A model generated the notes under the pieces. The model was not told the DNA's origin and did no database searches. It saw nothing but the letters and a program-made list of their open reading frames with translations. A DNA stretch of 37,317 nt from Muribaculaceae bacterium (GTDB taxonomy: Bacteria > Bacteroidota > Bacteroidia > Bacteroidales > Muribaculaceae): positions 1,758,844 through 1,796,160 of the forward strand of contig JAMPAK010000001.1 in the NCBI GenBank assembly GCA_023667285.1, in the 5' to 3' direction. Made by a program: the position numbers and the translations under genes. This document shows positions 16,351-25,696 of this stretch, one piece after another (the stretch's first letter is position 1; every line of letters begins with the position of its first letter).

Positions 16351-17967
16351 TCAAGATTTGGCATCAGACTCTGTGGGAGCCGATCTGATTGAGCGCACTT
16401 CAGACTCAAAGGTGTCGCGGTTGATGGCCCGCGCCTTGAATTTATTACGGTAAGTATAGATGGTGTAGACCGAATAATTGAGCATCTGGGCTATTCTTGA
16501 GGAGTCGACTACCCCGAGGCGCATGAGAGCAAGTATGCGGAGATCAGTATTGAGTTTCTCGTTGTCGCGCAGTTCTATTCTTTTGTCCGGCTGAAGGAGT
16601 TCGTTCACATCGGCAACAAATGTGGGGTAAAGATGAAGGAAAGCATCGTCAAACACTTCATAAAACTCCTTGGACTGCTCCTCAATAAACTTGCCTGATT
16701 TGGTCAGTTTCAAGAGGTCATCAGCCTTTCCGGCTGAGATTTTGCTATTGACAATCTTGTTGAACTGGTTCAGTTTGTCCATATATATCGAGCACAGATT
16801 CAGAAACTGGGCTATATAGACATCTTTGGTTTTCCCTGCGCCGGTCAGCCTTTTAGTCAAAATGTCCAACTGGTGGTTGCGGTTTTTCACCAGTCGGATG
16901 GCTATGGCGAGGAATATCAGCAACAGCACAAGAATAACAATCACCGCATAAAGCCTCATCCTGGATGCCGTCAATTGTCCTTTGTGTGCATTTTCGATAA
17001 GTGGTATTGACTGAGAGGTCTGTATGATTCTCAAAGCTGCGTGGCAATCCACGGCATTATTGAGGGCAATCGCCAGATAGCTGTGGGCGCGCTCTATGTC
17101 GCCGCGTTCATAGAGGGCCTTCCCAAGTTCCTGGAGCGATGTGACCTCCAGAGTCGAGCAACGGGTGTCTGATATAGCCGACAATGCCAAATTGTATAAG
17201 CGCCCCAAGTCGTCGCCATTGACGATTGAAATCTCTGCAAGTAGGTGGCTGGCCCTGGCAAACAGAGGGTCTGTCTCGTCGGTCGACTCGAGCAGCTCGT
17301 TTAGAATCACCATGGCCTTAGTATATTCCCGCCGATGGAAATAGTGTTCGGCTTCGTGCAGGCGATAGGTATTGGTATCCTTGGGCAGAAGAGTGAGCAG
17401 CCGTGCCTGAGCATCGTGATGAAGATTCATGATGCTGTCATAGACAGCAGGATATTCTGTGAAGAAGTTGGCTGTGAAGAAGTGCATCTGTCGCTCGGCC
17501 TCTACCCTCTCAGCCTCAAGTTGGGCCGGGACCTCTAAGGCGTTGATTGAGTCCGTGAGTTTGCGGCTCAACTCAAAAAAGAGCAGCAGTGGGAGAATCT
17601 TTTCTTTGCGCAGAGCAAACCTCAGAGCCATGTAGTCATTTCCCTGAGCGTGTGAGGTGTTGAACCCTTTGTTGTAGAACCACAGTGCCGAGTCGATGTT
17701 GAAGGCGCTATAGTTGTCCCCTATGCTCATCAACGCTGAGGTATAGAGCGTGTCAGCAGTGTCTGCAGACATGGCTACCCTCTTCAAAGAGTCGATATAT
17801 GTGCGCCTACCGGCTATGTAGTTGTCTCTCTTTGAGAGTTCATGGTCCAGTCTGTCAAGGAGATCCTCGACCTCCTTTTCGCTGACAGCCTTCCCCGATG
17901 CCGGAATCGCCATCAGCGAGACCAACATGAGGAAGGCTGTCGATAAGAGTTTATGGAGCGACATCAC
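16351..17967 (-). CDS. DUF6377 family membrane-anchored TPR/HTH regulator
   Basis: A 538-residue protein with a signal-like N-terminus ([19 protein letters not shown]), a helical periplasmic region with TPR-like repeats (about 30-325), one membrane segment (about 334-355) and a cytoplasmic region whose end (about 470-515, with [20 protein letters not shown]) resembles a LuxR-type helix-turn-helix. This matches DUF6377 proteins of Bacteroidales, thought to be membrane-bound regulators. A periplasmic sensor directly joined to a DNA-binding end is the likely design. It starts at a GTG overlapping the purT stop (GTGA) or at the adjacent ATG at 17964, so it is translated together with purT. No clear terminator follows within 350 bases. 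Confidence 0.82.
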   Translation of the reverse strand: MMSLHKLLSTAFLMLVSLMAIPASGKAVSEKEVEDLLDRLDHELSKRDNYIAGRRTYIDSLKRVAMSADTADTLYTSALMSIGDNYSAFNIDSALWFYNKGFNTSHAQGNDYMALRFALRKEKILPLLLFFELSRKLTDSINALEVPAQLEAERVEAERQMHFFTANFFTEYPAVYDSIMNLHHDAQARLLTLLPKDTNTYRLHEAEHYFHRREYTKAMVILNELLESTDETDPLFARASHLLAEISIVNGDDLGRLYNLALSAISDTRCSTLEVTSLQELGKALYERGDIERAHSYLAIALNNAVDCHAALRIIQTSQSIPLIENAHKGQLTASRMRLYAVIVILVLLLIFLAIAIRLVKNRNHQLDILTKRLTGAGKTKDVYIAQFLNLCSIYMDKLNQFNKIVNSKISAGKADDLLKLTKSGKFIEEQSKEFYEVFDDAFLHLYPTFVADVNELLQPDKRIELRDNEKLNTDLRILALMRLGVVDSSRIAQMLNYSVYTIYTYRNKFKARAINRDTFESEVRSIRSAPTESDAKS

Positions 17968-19148
17968 TTCACTCTGACAACAAGTTTGTCGTAGGCGCGC
18001 TCTGCTTTCCGGCGCGCTTCCTCGACAGTGTCAGCGGTAGCAAGGATGACTCCCATGCGGCGATGTCCTTTGATCTCGGGTTTGCCGAATATCCTCATCT
18101 GAACTCCCGGCTCTTCCAGCACCTTCTCGAGGTTATCCATCTCAATCTCACGGGTATCTCCCTCGACCACAATGGCTCTGGAGGCAGAGGGGGCAAGGAA
18201 GCGAATCTCAGGCACCGGGAGGCCGAGAAGAGCGCGAGAATGGAGCGCAAATTCGCTTAGTTCCTGAGAAATCATTGTCACCATGCCGGTGTCGTGTGGA
18301 CGCGGGGAGACCTCGCTGAATATCACCTCGTCGCCCTTCACAAAGAGTTCAACGCCAAAGATGCCATATCCGCCCAGAGCATCAGTCACCTTCCTGGCTA
18401 TTTCTTGGGCCGCTGTCCTGGCCTCGGGTGTCATGGCCTGAGGTTGCCATGAATAACGGTAGTCTCCATCCACCTGGATATGTCCGATTGGCTCACAGAA
18501 GCATGTACCTGAGACTGAGCGCACTGTGAGGAGGGTAATCTCATAGTCAAAGTCGACAAATCCCTCGACGATAACACGGCCTGCTCCGGCTCTGCCACCC
18601 TCCTGGGCTATATTCCACGAGTTCTCTATATCTGCTTCGTTCTTGATGACACTCTGGCCATGCCCGCTCGAAGACATTACGGGCTTGACAACACAAGGGA
18701 TACCCACGGCTTTCACTGCGTCCTTGAATTCCTCGAAGTCAGACGCAAATCTGTAGGGCGAGGTCTTGCATCCAAGTTCCTCGGCTGCGAGTCGGCGGAT
18801 TCCCTCACGGTTCATTGTGAGGTAGGCAGCCCTTGCAGTCGGTGTCACGTGCACTCCTTCTTCCTCGAGTTTCACAAGGACGGGAGTAGCGATAGCCTCT
18901 ACCTCAGGGATGACATGGTCAGGCTTCTCAGTCGTGATGGCGTTGCGGAGGGCATCTGGATCGAGCATATTGAAGACAAGAGCCTTGTCAGCGACCTGCA
19001 TGGCCGGGGCTGATTCATATTTGTCGCATGCCACGACCTCGACTCCCATTCTCTGGAGTTCGATTGCCACTTCTTTGCCTAATTCCCCACTGCCCAGAAG
19101 CATGGCCTTGCGGCCGCTCGGGGTATGTTTGCTACCTATTTTTGACAT
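17964..19148 (-). CDS. purT: Formate-dependent phosphoribosylglycinamide formyltransferase (GAR transformylase 2)
   Basis: Uses formate and ATP to formylate GAR in purine synthesis, without tetrahydrofolate. The protein has 394 residues, the usual length, with an ATP-grasp fold. [20 protein letters not shown] at 17-36 matches the PurT N-terminus; [17 protein letters not shown] is the ATP-grasp lysine/glycine loop; [20 protein letters not shown] and RPHDTGMVT form the metal site. A -7 element TAACTTTG lies at 19177-19184, about 28 bases before the ATG, with a poor -33 box. It is followed without a gap by the DUF6377 regulator. purM lies 7 kb away on the same strand but in a different unit. Confidence 0.96.
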   Translation of the reverse strand: MSKIGSKHTPSGRKAMLLGSGELGKEVAIELQRMGVEVVACDKYESAPAMQVADKALVFNMLDPDALRNAITTEKPDHVIPEVEAIATPVLVKLEEEGVHVTPTARAAYLTMNREGIRRLAAEELGCKTSPYRFASDFEEFKDAVKAVGIPCVVKPVMSSSGHGQSVIKNEADIENSWNIAQEGGRAGAGRVIVEGFVDFDYEITLLTVRSVSGTCFCEPIGHIQVDGDYRYSWQPQAMTPEARTAAQEIARKVTDALGGYGIFGVELFVKGDEVIFSEVSPRPHDTGMVTMISQELSEFALHSRALLGLPVPEIRFLAPSASRAIVVEGDTREIEMDNLEKVLEEPGVQMRIFGKPEIKGHRRMGVILATADTVEEARRKAERAYDKLVVRVK

Positions 19149-19176
19149 ATTTGTGTGATGACTGGTTTTTGTTTTG

Positions 19177-19184
19177 CAAAGTTA
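19177..19184 (-). promoter_or_regulatory. -7 element of the purT promoter
   Basis: TAACTTTG on the minus strand matches TAnnTTTG. No TTG or TTTG is found at the right spacing upstream, which suggests a weak or activator-dependent promoter. Confidence 0.5.
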
Positions 19185-19260
19185 CAACAAATCACCGACA
19201 TTTCGGGGCGGATTGTAGGAATTTTGCTCATCGGTAGACCTAAAACCGGAGAAAAATTGT

Positions 19261-19268
19261 TACCTTTG
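19261..19268 (+). promoter_or_regulatory. -7 element of the TIGR04076-like gene
   Basis: TACCTTTG lies 16 bases before the ATG at 19285 and matches TAnnTTTG. No good -33 box is visible. The in-frame TTG at 19279 is rejected as a start because the ATG follows two codons later. Confidence 0.5.
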
Positions 19269-19284
19269 TATATTATTATTGAAA

Positions 19285-19668
19285 ATGGACAGACGGAAGT
19301 TTTGTAAAATAGCGCTGTTGGCAGCAGGCACAATAGGTCTCGGACATCCTGAGGCCTTGGCGTCGGTCAAGTCTGTCCCACGACTTAGAGGACGGAGGCT
19401 CACGGTGTTGCAACGCTCATGCTTCCAGGACCTTCAATCGCTCTATCTCTCTGACCCTGAGTGTGGGCCATGCAGGGCCTTCGCGACGGGAGAGAGTTTT
19501 GATATATCCCATGGCTGTCCCGAAGGTTTCTGCCCCAGGGCATGGGATGTGGTGGAGCGCGCTGTCAAGGATTCGTCGCATTGTCCGGAGAACCCGGCTG
19601 ACAATTATGTGGTCATCGCATCCTGTCCGGACGGAACACGCCCGGTCATTTTCAAAATAGAACTGTAA
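19285..19668 (+). CDS. TIGR04076-like protein with Tat-type signal
   Basis: A 127-residue protein. Residues 1-27 look like a twin-arginine export signal: MDRRKFCK, a hydrophobic stretch ALLAAGTIGLG, and ALAS as a likely cleavage site. The remainder fits the TIGR04076 family pattern: RLTVLQRSC, a GPC motif, SHGCPEGFCPRAW, and the ending SCPDGTRPVIFKIEL. The mature part has seven cysteines, so metal or disulfide binding is plausible, but no function is known for the family. Many family members I recall are cytoplasmic and lack a signal, so the export signal is notable. The OmpA-domain lipoprotein gene follows 23 bases later, probably in one transcript. Confidence 0.75.
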   Translation: MDRRKFCKIALLAAGTIGLGHPEALASVKSVPRLRGRRLTVLQRSCFQDLQSLYLSDPECGPCRAFATGESFDISHGCPEGFCPRAWDVVERAVKDSSHCPENPADNYVVIASCPDGTRPVIFKIEL

Positions 19669-19691
19669 TCATCAATCAAAATATCAAGACT

Positions 19692-20546
19692 ATGAGAATT
19701 AGAAGTCTTATTGTGCTATGCGCAGCTGTTGCTCTGACCGGATGTGTGAGCAACAAAAAGTATGCCGCCCTGCAGGCTGAGCATAACGCCCTTATGCAGG
19801 ACTATACAACGATGCAGGTTAATCTTGCCGAGAGCAAGACAAATGGAAAGAATCTTGAGACTATGCTCGATGATGCCCGTCGCCACAACGAGCAGCTCAA
19901 AGCTGACTATGCCCGTCTACAGAAGACTCTCGACAACTCCATCCAGCAGAACACTCAGGGAAATGTCAACATCTCCAAACTTGTCGACCAGATCAATGCC
20001 TCCAATAAGTACATCAAGCAACTCGTGGAGGCCAAGTCGAAGAGCGACTCTCTGAATCTGGCTCTTACCACAAACCTGACACGTTCGCTCTCAGGCTCTG
20101 AGTCTGACGAGGTGAATGTCAAGGTGCTTAAGGGTGTTGTCTATATCTCGCTGGCTGACAATATGCTCTTCAAGTCGGGCAGCTACGAGGTGAACCAGCG
20201 CGCCATGCAGACCTTGGGGAAGATTGCAAAGATCATCACTGACTATAAGGACTATGATGTTCTCGTTGAGGGAAACACAGACCCTGTGCCCATCAACCGC
20301 ACGAACATCCGCAACAACTGGGACCTCAGCGCCCTGAGAGCATCGTCGATTGTCCAGGTGCTTCAGAACGATTTCGGCGTTAATCCGTCGCGCCTCACCG
20401 CTGCCGGTCGTGGCGAGTTCAATCCGATTGCCGACAACTCGACTGAATTGGGCCGTCAGCGCAACCGCCGCACTGAAATCATCATTACTCCCAAGCTTGA
20501 CCAGTTCCTCGACCTCATAGACAAGGCTCCGAAGGAGGAGAAGTAG
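19692..20546 (+). CDS. OmpA-domain lipoprotein
   Basis: A 284-residue lipoprotein of the cell envelope. The signal ends in the lipobox LTGC with C18 as the acylated residue. Residues about 25-115 form a coiled coil rich in A, E, L and Q. The C-terminal OmpA/MotB domain (about 150-275) carries the peptidoglycan-binding segment: LVEGNTDPVPI, NWDLSALRASSIVQVLQ, GRGEFNPIADN and RQRNRRTEIII. The design, an anchored coiled coil ending in a diaminopimelate-binding domain, suggests it tethers the outer membrane to peptidoglycan. A strong bidirectional terminator shared with rnpB follows. Confidence 0.92.
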   Translation: MRIRSLIVLCAAVALTGCVSNKKYAALQAEHNALMQDYTTMQVNLAESKTNGKNLETMLDDARRHNEQLKADYARLQKTLDNSIQQNTQGNVNISKLVDQINASNKYIKQLVEAKSKSDSLNLALTTNLTRSLSGSESDEVNVKVLKGVVYISLADNMLFKSGSYEVNQRAMQTLGKIAKIITDYKDYDVLVEGNTDPVPINRTNIRNNWDLSALRASSIVQVLQNDFGVNPSRLTAAGRGEFNPIADNSTELGRQRNRRTEIIITPKLDQFLDLIDKAPKEEK

Positions 20547-20563
20547 GCTCTCCACGGAATAGT

Positions 20564-20609
20564 AAAAAACAGTTCCGCCCACGGTCTGATCATAGGACTG
20601 TGGGCGGAA
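20564..20609. terminator. Bidirectional terminator between the OmpA gene and rnpB
   Basis: A perfect 10-bp stem TTCCGCCCAC/GTGGGCGGAA (20573-20582 and 20600-20609). On the minus strand it is followed by CTGTTTTTTACT, serving rnpB; on the plus strand by TGTTTGTCT, serving the OmpA gene. Confidence 0.8.
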
Positions 20610-20624
20610 TGTTTGTCTAAAAAA

Positions 20625-21072
20625 GGCAGCAGGACTATAAGCCGGGTTATGTCGTCGCGGGACTTCTCGTCAGGCAATCTGACAGGTTGCCGCGGCGGTC
20701 GCAGTCATTTATCTAAGTGGCGCCTCGCAGATCTGTTCGGCGCTCGAGCAGCCTACCCCCCGGCTATGGACGAGCAGCCCATTGTGGAGCATCAGGCCTA
20801 AGCCGTCTCCACGTGCCGGTATACATGGCCTTGCAACCCATAAGACGTGCGGCATGCTGTGTCGCCACAGCACCCGGTGGGCTCTTACCCCACCTTTTCA
20901 CCATTGCCTCATCCCCTCACATCGTGGGAGACGGGGCTGTTGTTTTCTGTCACGTTACTGTACCGTCGCCGATACCTCACTGTTAGAGAGTATGGTGCTC
21001 TTTGTTGCCCGGACTTTCCTCTTGCCGTCATCGCTCTGTGGCGTCGGCAAGCGACACGACCGTCCTGCTGCC
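20625..21072 (-). ncRNA. rnpB: RNase P RNA, class A
   Basis: The catalytic RNA that matures tRNA 5' ends, about 448 nt. The terminal helix P1 is perfect over 11 bp: GGCAGCAGGAC at the 5' end pairs with GTCCTGCTGCC at the 3' end. Conserved region I, GAGGAAAGTCCGGGC, is at 21007-21021, and conserved region V, ACATAACCCGGCTTA, followed by TAGTCC, is at 20632-20652. GTGACAGAAAACA and the AGAGCCCACCGGG segment are also present in the right order. It is transcribed away from priA from a TAATTTTG element and ends at the terminator at 20564-20609. Ends are inferred from P1 and may be off by a few bases. Confidence 0.97.
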
Positions 21073-21084
21073 AAGTTGTTTTTG

Positions 21085-21092
21085 CAAAATTA
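21085..21092 (-). promoter_or_regulatory. -7 element of the rnpB promoter
   Basis: TAATTTTG on the minus strand lies 12 bases before the 5' end of rnpB. No clear TTG is seen at the proper distance. A small inverted repeat CTCAAA/TTTGAG lies immediately upstream. Confidence 0.55.
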
Positions 21093-21153
21093 CTCAAAAA
21101 ATTTGAGAGTATCTCACGTTTTCACTATTTTTACATTCTAAAAACAGTTTGTC

Positions 21154-23625
21154 ATGTTTGCAGAAGTGCTACTTCCCGTGCCCATTTATGGCACATTCAC
21201 TTATCAGATTCCTGATGATATGCTCCCTTCGATAAAAGTGGGGAGCCGTGTCATAGTGCCTTTCGGACGCAAGAAGAGCTACACCGGCATAGTGAGCGCC
21301 ATGACTCCTATCCCTCCAGGCGATTTTGAAGTCAAGTCCATCACTCTGATGCTCGATGAAGAGCCTATTGTGCGTCATCCACAGATGAAGTTTTGGAACT
21401 GGATTGCCGACTATTATCTGTGCACTCCCGGCGAGGTCTATCGTGCAGCGGTTCCCTCGGGGCTTAAGATTGAGAGCGAGACATTTATCTCACCGGTAAA
21501 GGGATATGAGGAGGATCCTGACAACCGTCTGTCACAGCGGGAGCTCGGTGTGTTGAACGGACTTCTGGAGAGTGGGGAGAAGAAAATCACCCTCGACAAA
21601 TTGAGTAAGGTCACCGGACTCACCACAGTCGGCCCCACTGTCAACTCCCTCCTTGAGAAGGGCGCTGTGATGATAGCGGAGAATCTTGTGGAGCGTTACC
21701 ATGCCCGCAGAGAGACGTTTGTCAGACTGACCGCCACACGCAATGACAGTGGAAGCCTGCACGAGGCTTTTGACAAGGTGCGACAGGGTTCTCTGCAGGA
21801 AACGGCACTGCTTACACTCATTGAACTATCGGGATTCCTGAAGCAGTCCATGGCTGAGCCTCGTGAGGTGACACGTACAGAACTGATTGAGCGGAGTGGT
21901 GTCACTACCTCGGTTATTGCAGCCATGGCGAAAAAGGGGATTGTGGAGATCTATCACCGTGAAATAAGCCGCTTCTCGTGCTCAGGTCCGGGGTCGGGTG
22001 TGCTCCCTACCCTCTCGGATGCCCAGAGTAAGGCTTTGGGTGAGATTCACCGTTCGTGGCTCGAAAAGAATGTCACACTTCTGCACGGCGTGACCTCAAG
22101 CGGCAAGACAGAGATTTACATGCATCTCATCGATGCGACTCTCCGACTGGGACGCCAGGTGTTGTATCTTGTTCCGGAGATTGCACTGACCACTCAGCTC
22201 ACCGGACGCCTTCAGAAGGTGTTTGGTGACAAGGTTGTCATCTATCACTCAAAGTTCTCTGACAATGAGCGTGTCGATATTTGGAAACGCATGCTTCACA
22301 CTAAGGAACCATGTGTTGTCATTGGGGCGAGATCTGCTGTCTTCCTTCCATTCGGATCACTCGGTCTCATCATTGTTGATGAGGAGCATGAGAGCTCCTT
22401 CAAGCAACAGGATCCGGCTCCTCGCTATAATGGTCGCGACGCAGCCATTGTGCTGGCCTCGATGCACGGGGCTAAAACTTTGCTTGGAAGTGCTACCCCT
22501 ACTATAGAGACTTTCTGGAAGGCTCAGAACGGGCGTTTCGGACTGGTGACACTCGCGGAAAGATATGGGGAGGGGAATCTCCCCAAGGTTGAGATTGTTG
22601 ACATGACCGAGGCAAGGAAAAAGGGGCAGGTCTCCGGTATTTTCTCGCTCACCACCCGCAGATTGGTGAACACGGCTCTCAGTCAGGGGCGTCAGGCCAT
22701 ATTGTTTCTAAACCGCAGGGGGTATGCACCCGTGGCCAGATGCAAAATGTGTGGCTTTGTCCCTAAATGTGACCACTGCGATGTCTCGCTCACATATCAC
22801 CGACGGATTGACAGGCTTGTGTGTCACTACTGTGGCATGCCTTATGAGGTTCCTCAAGTATGTCCCGCCTGCAGAGAGCCGGGGATAGAGGTGCTTGGTT
22901 ATGGCACCGAGCGTATAGAGGAAGAGGTGGAACAGACTTTCCCGGGAGTCTCTATCTCGAGAATGGACCTTGACACAACCCGCAACAAGGACGGATATGA
23001 GAATATCATTGATGAGTTCTCCAAGGGGAAGACACGCATACTTGTAGGGACTCAGATGGTAACCAAGGGCCTTGATTTCGGCAATGTCAGTGTTGTGAGT
23101 GTTGTTAATGCTGACACTATCTTAAATTTCCCAGACTTCCGGTCGGCGGAGAGATCTTTCAATATGATAGAACAGGTCTCAGGACGAGCCGGCCGCAAGG
23201 ATAATGATGGTGTCGTCTCCATCCAGACCTATTCTCCCCGTCATCCTATCTTCAACTTTATTCTCAAGCATGACTACCGTGGATTCTATGAATATGAGGT
23301 GGTTCAGAGAGAGAAATATGGCTATCCCCCATTTGTCAGGGTCATTTATATCTATGTGAAGCATAAGGACGTGGCTACAGTTGGTTCGATTGCGCATAAT
23401 ATGGCCTCGCGTCTACGTGAGTTGATCGGCAACCGTGTCACCGGTCCCGAGGAGCCTGCGGTGGCAAAGATACAGAATTATTATATAAGACGCATAATGC
23501 TAAAGGTTGAGACAAACGCTTCTGTGACAAGGGTGAAGGAGCTTCTGCGTGATCTTAAGATAGAGATGACAGCCAAGGGACTTCTATCGGGAGCCATTAT
23601 CTATCAGGATGTCGATCCGGTATAA
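21154..23625 (+). CDS. priA: Primosomal protein N' (replication restart helicase PriA)
   Basis: An 823-residue 3'-5' helicase that reloads the replisome at stalled forks. The N-terminal DNA-binding domain begins MFAEVLLPVPIYGTFTYQIP. The helicase core has Walker A in GVTSSGKTEIY (from residue 312) and the DEEH box at 409-412. The eight zinc-binding cysteines are all present: C530, C533, C539, C542, C557, C560, C570 and C573. RILVGTQMVTKGLDFGNV and the QVSGRAGR box complete the core. The ATG lies 81 bases from rnpB in a divergent arrangement; I see only a poor -7 element (TACATTCT). A hairpin terminator follows the stop. Confidence 0.97.
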   Translation: MFAEVLLPVPIYGTFTYQIPDDMLPSIKVGSRVIVPFGRKKSYTGIVSAMTPIPPGDFEVKSITLMLDEEPIVRHPQMKFWNWIADYYLCTPGEVYRAAVPSGLKIESETFISPVKGYEEDPDNRLSQRELGVLNGLLESGEKKITLDKLSKVTGLTTVGPTVNSLLEKGAVMIAENLVERYHARRETFVRLTATRNDSGSLHEAFDKVRQGSLQETALLTLIELSGFLKQSMAEPREVTRTELIERSGVTTSVIAAMAKKGIVEIYHREISRFSCSGPGSGVLPTLSDAQSKALGEIHRSWLEKNVTLLHGVTSSGKTEIYMHLIDATLRLGRQVLYLVPEIALTTQLTGRLQKVFGDKVVIYHSKFSDNERVDIWKRMLHTKEPCVVIGARSAVFLPFGSLGLIIVDEEHESSFKQQDPAPRYNGRDAAIVLASMHGAKTLLGSATPTIETFWKAQNGRFGLVTLAERYGEGNLPKVEIVDMTEARKKGQVSGIFSLTTRRLVNTALSQGRQAILFLNRRGYAPVARCKMCGFVPKCDHCDVSLTYHRRIDRLVCHYCGMPYEVPQVCPACREPGIEVLGYGTERIEEEVEQTFPGVSISRMDLDTTRNKDGYENIIDEFSKGKTRILVGTQMVTKGLDFGNVSVVSVVNADTILNFPDFRSAERSFNMIEQVSGRAGRKDNDGVVSIQTYSPRHPIFNFILKHDYRGFYEYEVVQREKYGYPPFVRVIYIYVKHKDVATVGSIAHNMASRLRELIGNRVTGPEEPAVAKIQNYYIRRIMLKVETNASVTRVKELLRDLKIEMTAKGLLSGAIIYQDVDPV

Positions 23626-23630
23626 AATAG

Positions 23631-23665
23631 ATGAGGCTAAACCGTCAGCGTCGGTTTAGCCTCAT
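23631..23665. terminator. Terminator between convergent priA and DUF3332 gene
   Basis: A perfect 13-bp stem ATGAGGCTAAACC/GGTTTAGCCTCAT with a 9-base loop sits between two convergent stop codons. Upstream TATAAAATAG and downstream TATCAGG give only a weak T-run on either strand, but the stem is strong. Confidence 0.6.
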
Positions 23666-23690
23666 TATCAGGGGATATCCTATTCTTTTG

Positions 23691-24236
23691 TTATTTCGCA
23701 GCCCAGAGATTGCCGTAGACGCTGCTGCGATAAGCAAGCAGGCCGGCGTCAGAGAGCTCAACTACGGTCCGTGAGCCATCGGCCATAGGCATTGACACAT
23801 GTGAGTCGTCGATGAAGGTCATCAGTTCATAGTCAGTGCCGTCAGGAAGAGCCACTCCCCATGAGTTGTTCTCCTCGTTGAAGTTCAGCCTCATCGAGGT
23901 GCCATCGTTCTCAGATGTGATTGTATATCCCTTGCCGTCACACATCACCATGTATCGGCCATCCTCACCGTCGATATATCTTGTGCCGCAGGCAACAGGA
24001 TTTGAGCCGCTCCAAAACTCGATGGAGTTAATCACGAGGACATCGGCCAGGAGAGACACCTCATAGACGGGCACAATCCAGAAGGCTATAAAGACAAGTT
24101 CATTGACGGCTTTGCCTCCTATCTGATTGTTCCATGCCAGGAGTTTGTTTGAGAGTGAGAAACTGCCGATGCAGGAAGAGAGGGTCCCACCGGTCATCGC
24201 TAGCACTAACGCAATGGGGATGATGTTCTTTTTCAT
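23691..24236 (-). CDS. DUF3332 family lipoprotein
   Basis: A 181-residue lipoprotein; the signal ends with LSSC, C22 being the modified cysteine. The family pattern is clear: SFSLSNKLLAWNNQIGGKAV, then NELVFIAFWIVPVYEVSLLA, the NSIEFWSGSNP motif and a C-terminal beta-rich region ending in VELSDAGLLAYR. The hydrophobic segment around 45-70 could insert into the membrane. Function is unknown in all members I recall. It lies 18 bases after the lytic transglycosylase gene, probably in the same transcript. Confidence 0.85.
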   Translation of the reverse strand: MKKNIIPIALVLAMTGGTLSSCIGSFSLSNKLLAWNNQIGGKAVNELVFIAFWIVPVYEVSLLADVLVINSIEFWSGSNPVACGTRYIDGEDGRYMVMCDGKGYTITSENDGTSMRLNFNEENNSWGVALPDGTDYELMTFIDDSHVSMPMADGSRTVVELSDAGLLAYRSSVYGNLWAAK

Positions 24237-24254
24237 ATTGTTACAGAGATGATT

Positions 24255-25643
24255 CTATACTTTGGTCTTTGCTTTGGAGTAGTATGAGTAGACGCGATTT
24301 ACATAGTCGTAGGTCTCGCGGCCACGGGAATATCCGAATTTCACCACCGGATCCTTATAGTAGCGTGGATTTGACTTCCAAAGGATTGCCTTGGCCACAT
24401 TCCCGTCCCACTTTTGTGGATTGAGGCCATATTTCTTGGCAAGCGCTATGGCATCGAGCACATGGGCGAGACCTGAGTTATAGGACGCTATGACAAATTT
24501 CTTACGCTCATTCTCGTCAGGCACCTTTGACTTGAGCTGCTTGTCGAGGTCACGCAGCAGTTTGAGAGCCGTCTCGATGGCAACATCGTTCTTCATGACA
24601 GATTTAGCTGTCTGGCCATATCCTTTGGCGGTTCGGGGCATAATCTGCATGAGGCCGCGCGCTCCGGCCCACGATACTGCGGTTGAGTCAAACTTGCTCT
24701 CTACATATGCCTGAGAGGCCAAGAGTTTCCAGTCCCAGTCATACTCAGCGGCATACTGCTTGAACAGATGATCGAACGGAGAGACCCTTGACCCCTGAGG
24801 ATTGAAGCGGGGATTGTCAGGCTCGTTCTTGCTGAGTTCAAAATAGCGTTTCAGAAGCTGAGCCTGCTCGCTGCGGTGAGCATCTATATTGAGCCATGCA
24901 TCTATGCTGTCTCCAAGCCATTTTTTATCAGGAGCGACTGCCCATCCTGATCGCTGCTCGAAACTCAGCGGAAGTGTGATGTCGAGGTCGTTGTAGTAGG
25001 TCTTATTGATTCGAGCGATATCGCTGTCAACGATAGTAAGAGGTATTTGACCATCGCTCACCATCGCTATAAGGTCTTCGGTGATCAATGTGTCACGGTC
25101 GACATTGTGAATCCTGATTCCACCGCCTAGTTCCTCATTCAGGTTCTCAATCCTGGCTTCATACTTTGAGTCAGCCTCGACATAGACATCCTTGCCTACG
25201 AGGTCAGTGACATCTGTGATGAGTTCAGCCTCTCCTCGCCTGGGCTGCACAAGCACCTGAGTAGTTATGTTCTCAGGGCCACAGGCCACCACCTTTTCCT
25301 TGTATTCAGCGGTGACTGGCACCTCATATGCGATGAGGTCTACAATGCCTGAGTCGAGCATCTCGATGGCTCTTGAGAGCGAGGGCGCAACCTCGAGCTT
25401 CACCGATATGCCTTTGTCTGCAGCCATAGTGGTGACAAGTTCATAGTCATAGCCCATTTCCTGACCTCTGTATATGAAGTAAGATTCGGGACTATAGAGA
25501 GTAGCGACACGCAGGGTGTCCGGAAACTTATGGTTACCGCCGCCGGCGTTGGTGTCGCTCCCCTTCCATCCACACGACGAGAGCGAGATGAGCACCGACG
25601 CAGTCGCGGCAATGGCCGTGGTCTTGATAAGATTCTTGAACAT
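24255..25643 (-). CDS. MltF-like membrane-bound lytic murein transglycosylase
   Basis: A 462-residue lipoprotein (lipobox LSSC, C24) combining a substrate-binding-protein family 3 domain (about 40-270) with a C-terminal SLT lysozyme-like domain (about 300-440). The catalytic glutamate is E315 in YVESKFDST, followed by GARGLMQIMPRTAKGYG, AsN motif ASYNSGLAHV, and a GYSRGRETYDYV ending. This is the architecture of E. coli MltF, where the first domain senses muropeptides and controls the second. It would cut glycan strands in the periplasm. It lies 53 bases after purM and 18 before DUF3332. Confidence 0.93.
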   Translation of the reverse strand: MFKNLIKTTAIAATASVLISLSSCGWKGSDTNAGGGNHKFPDTLRVATLYSPESYFIYRGQEMGYDYELVTTMAADKGISVKLEVAPSLSRAIEMLDSGIVDLIAYEVPVTAEYKEKVVACGPENITTQVLVQPRRGEAELITDVTDLVGKDVYVEADSKYEARIENLNEELGGGIRIHNVDRDTLITEDLIAMVSDGQIPLTIVDSDIARINKTYYNDLDITLPLSFEQRSGWAVAPDKKWLGDSIDAWLNIDAHRSEQAQLLKRYFELSKNEPDNPRFNPQGSRVSPFDHLFKQYAAEYDWDWKLLASQAYVESKFDSTAVSWAGARGLMQIMPRTAKGYGQTAKSVMKNDVAIETALKLLRDLDKQLKSKVPDENERKKFVIASYNSGLAHVLDAIALAKKYGLNPQKWDGNVAKAILWKSNPRYYKDPVVKFGYSRGRETYDYVNRVYSYYSKAKTKV

Positions 25644-25696
25644 AAATGTGTCAGGTGTAGTAGGTTTGATGATTATTATGAACTGGTGTTCAAGTG

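Noticed and set aside
20613-21141. Several overlapping short frames on the plus strand
   Set aside because: The interval is RNase P RNA on the minus strand, shown by its P1 helix and conserved regions.
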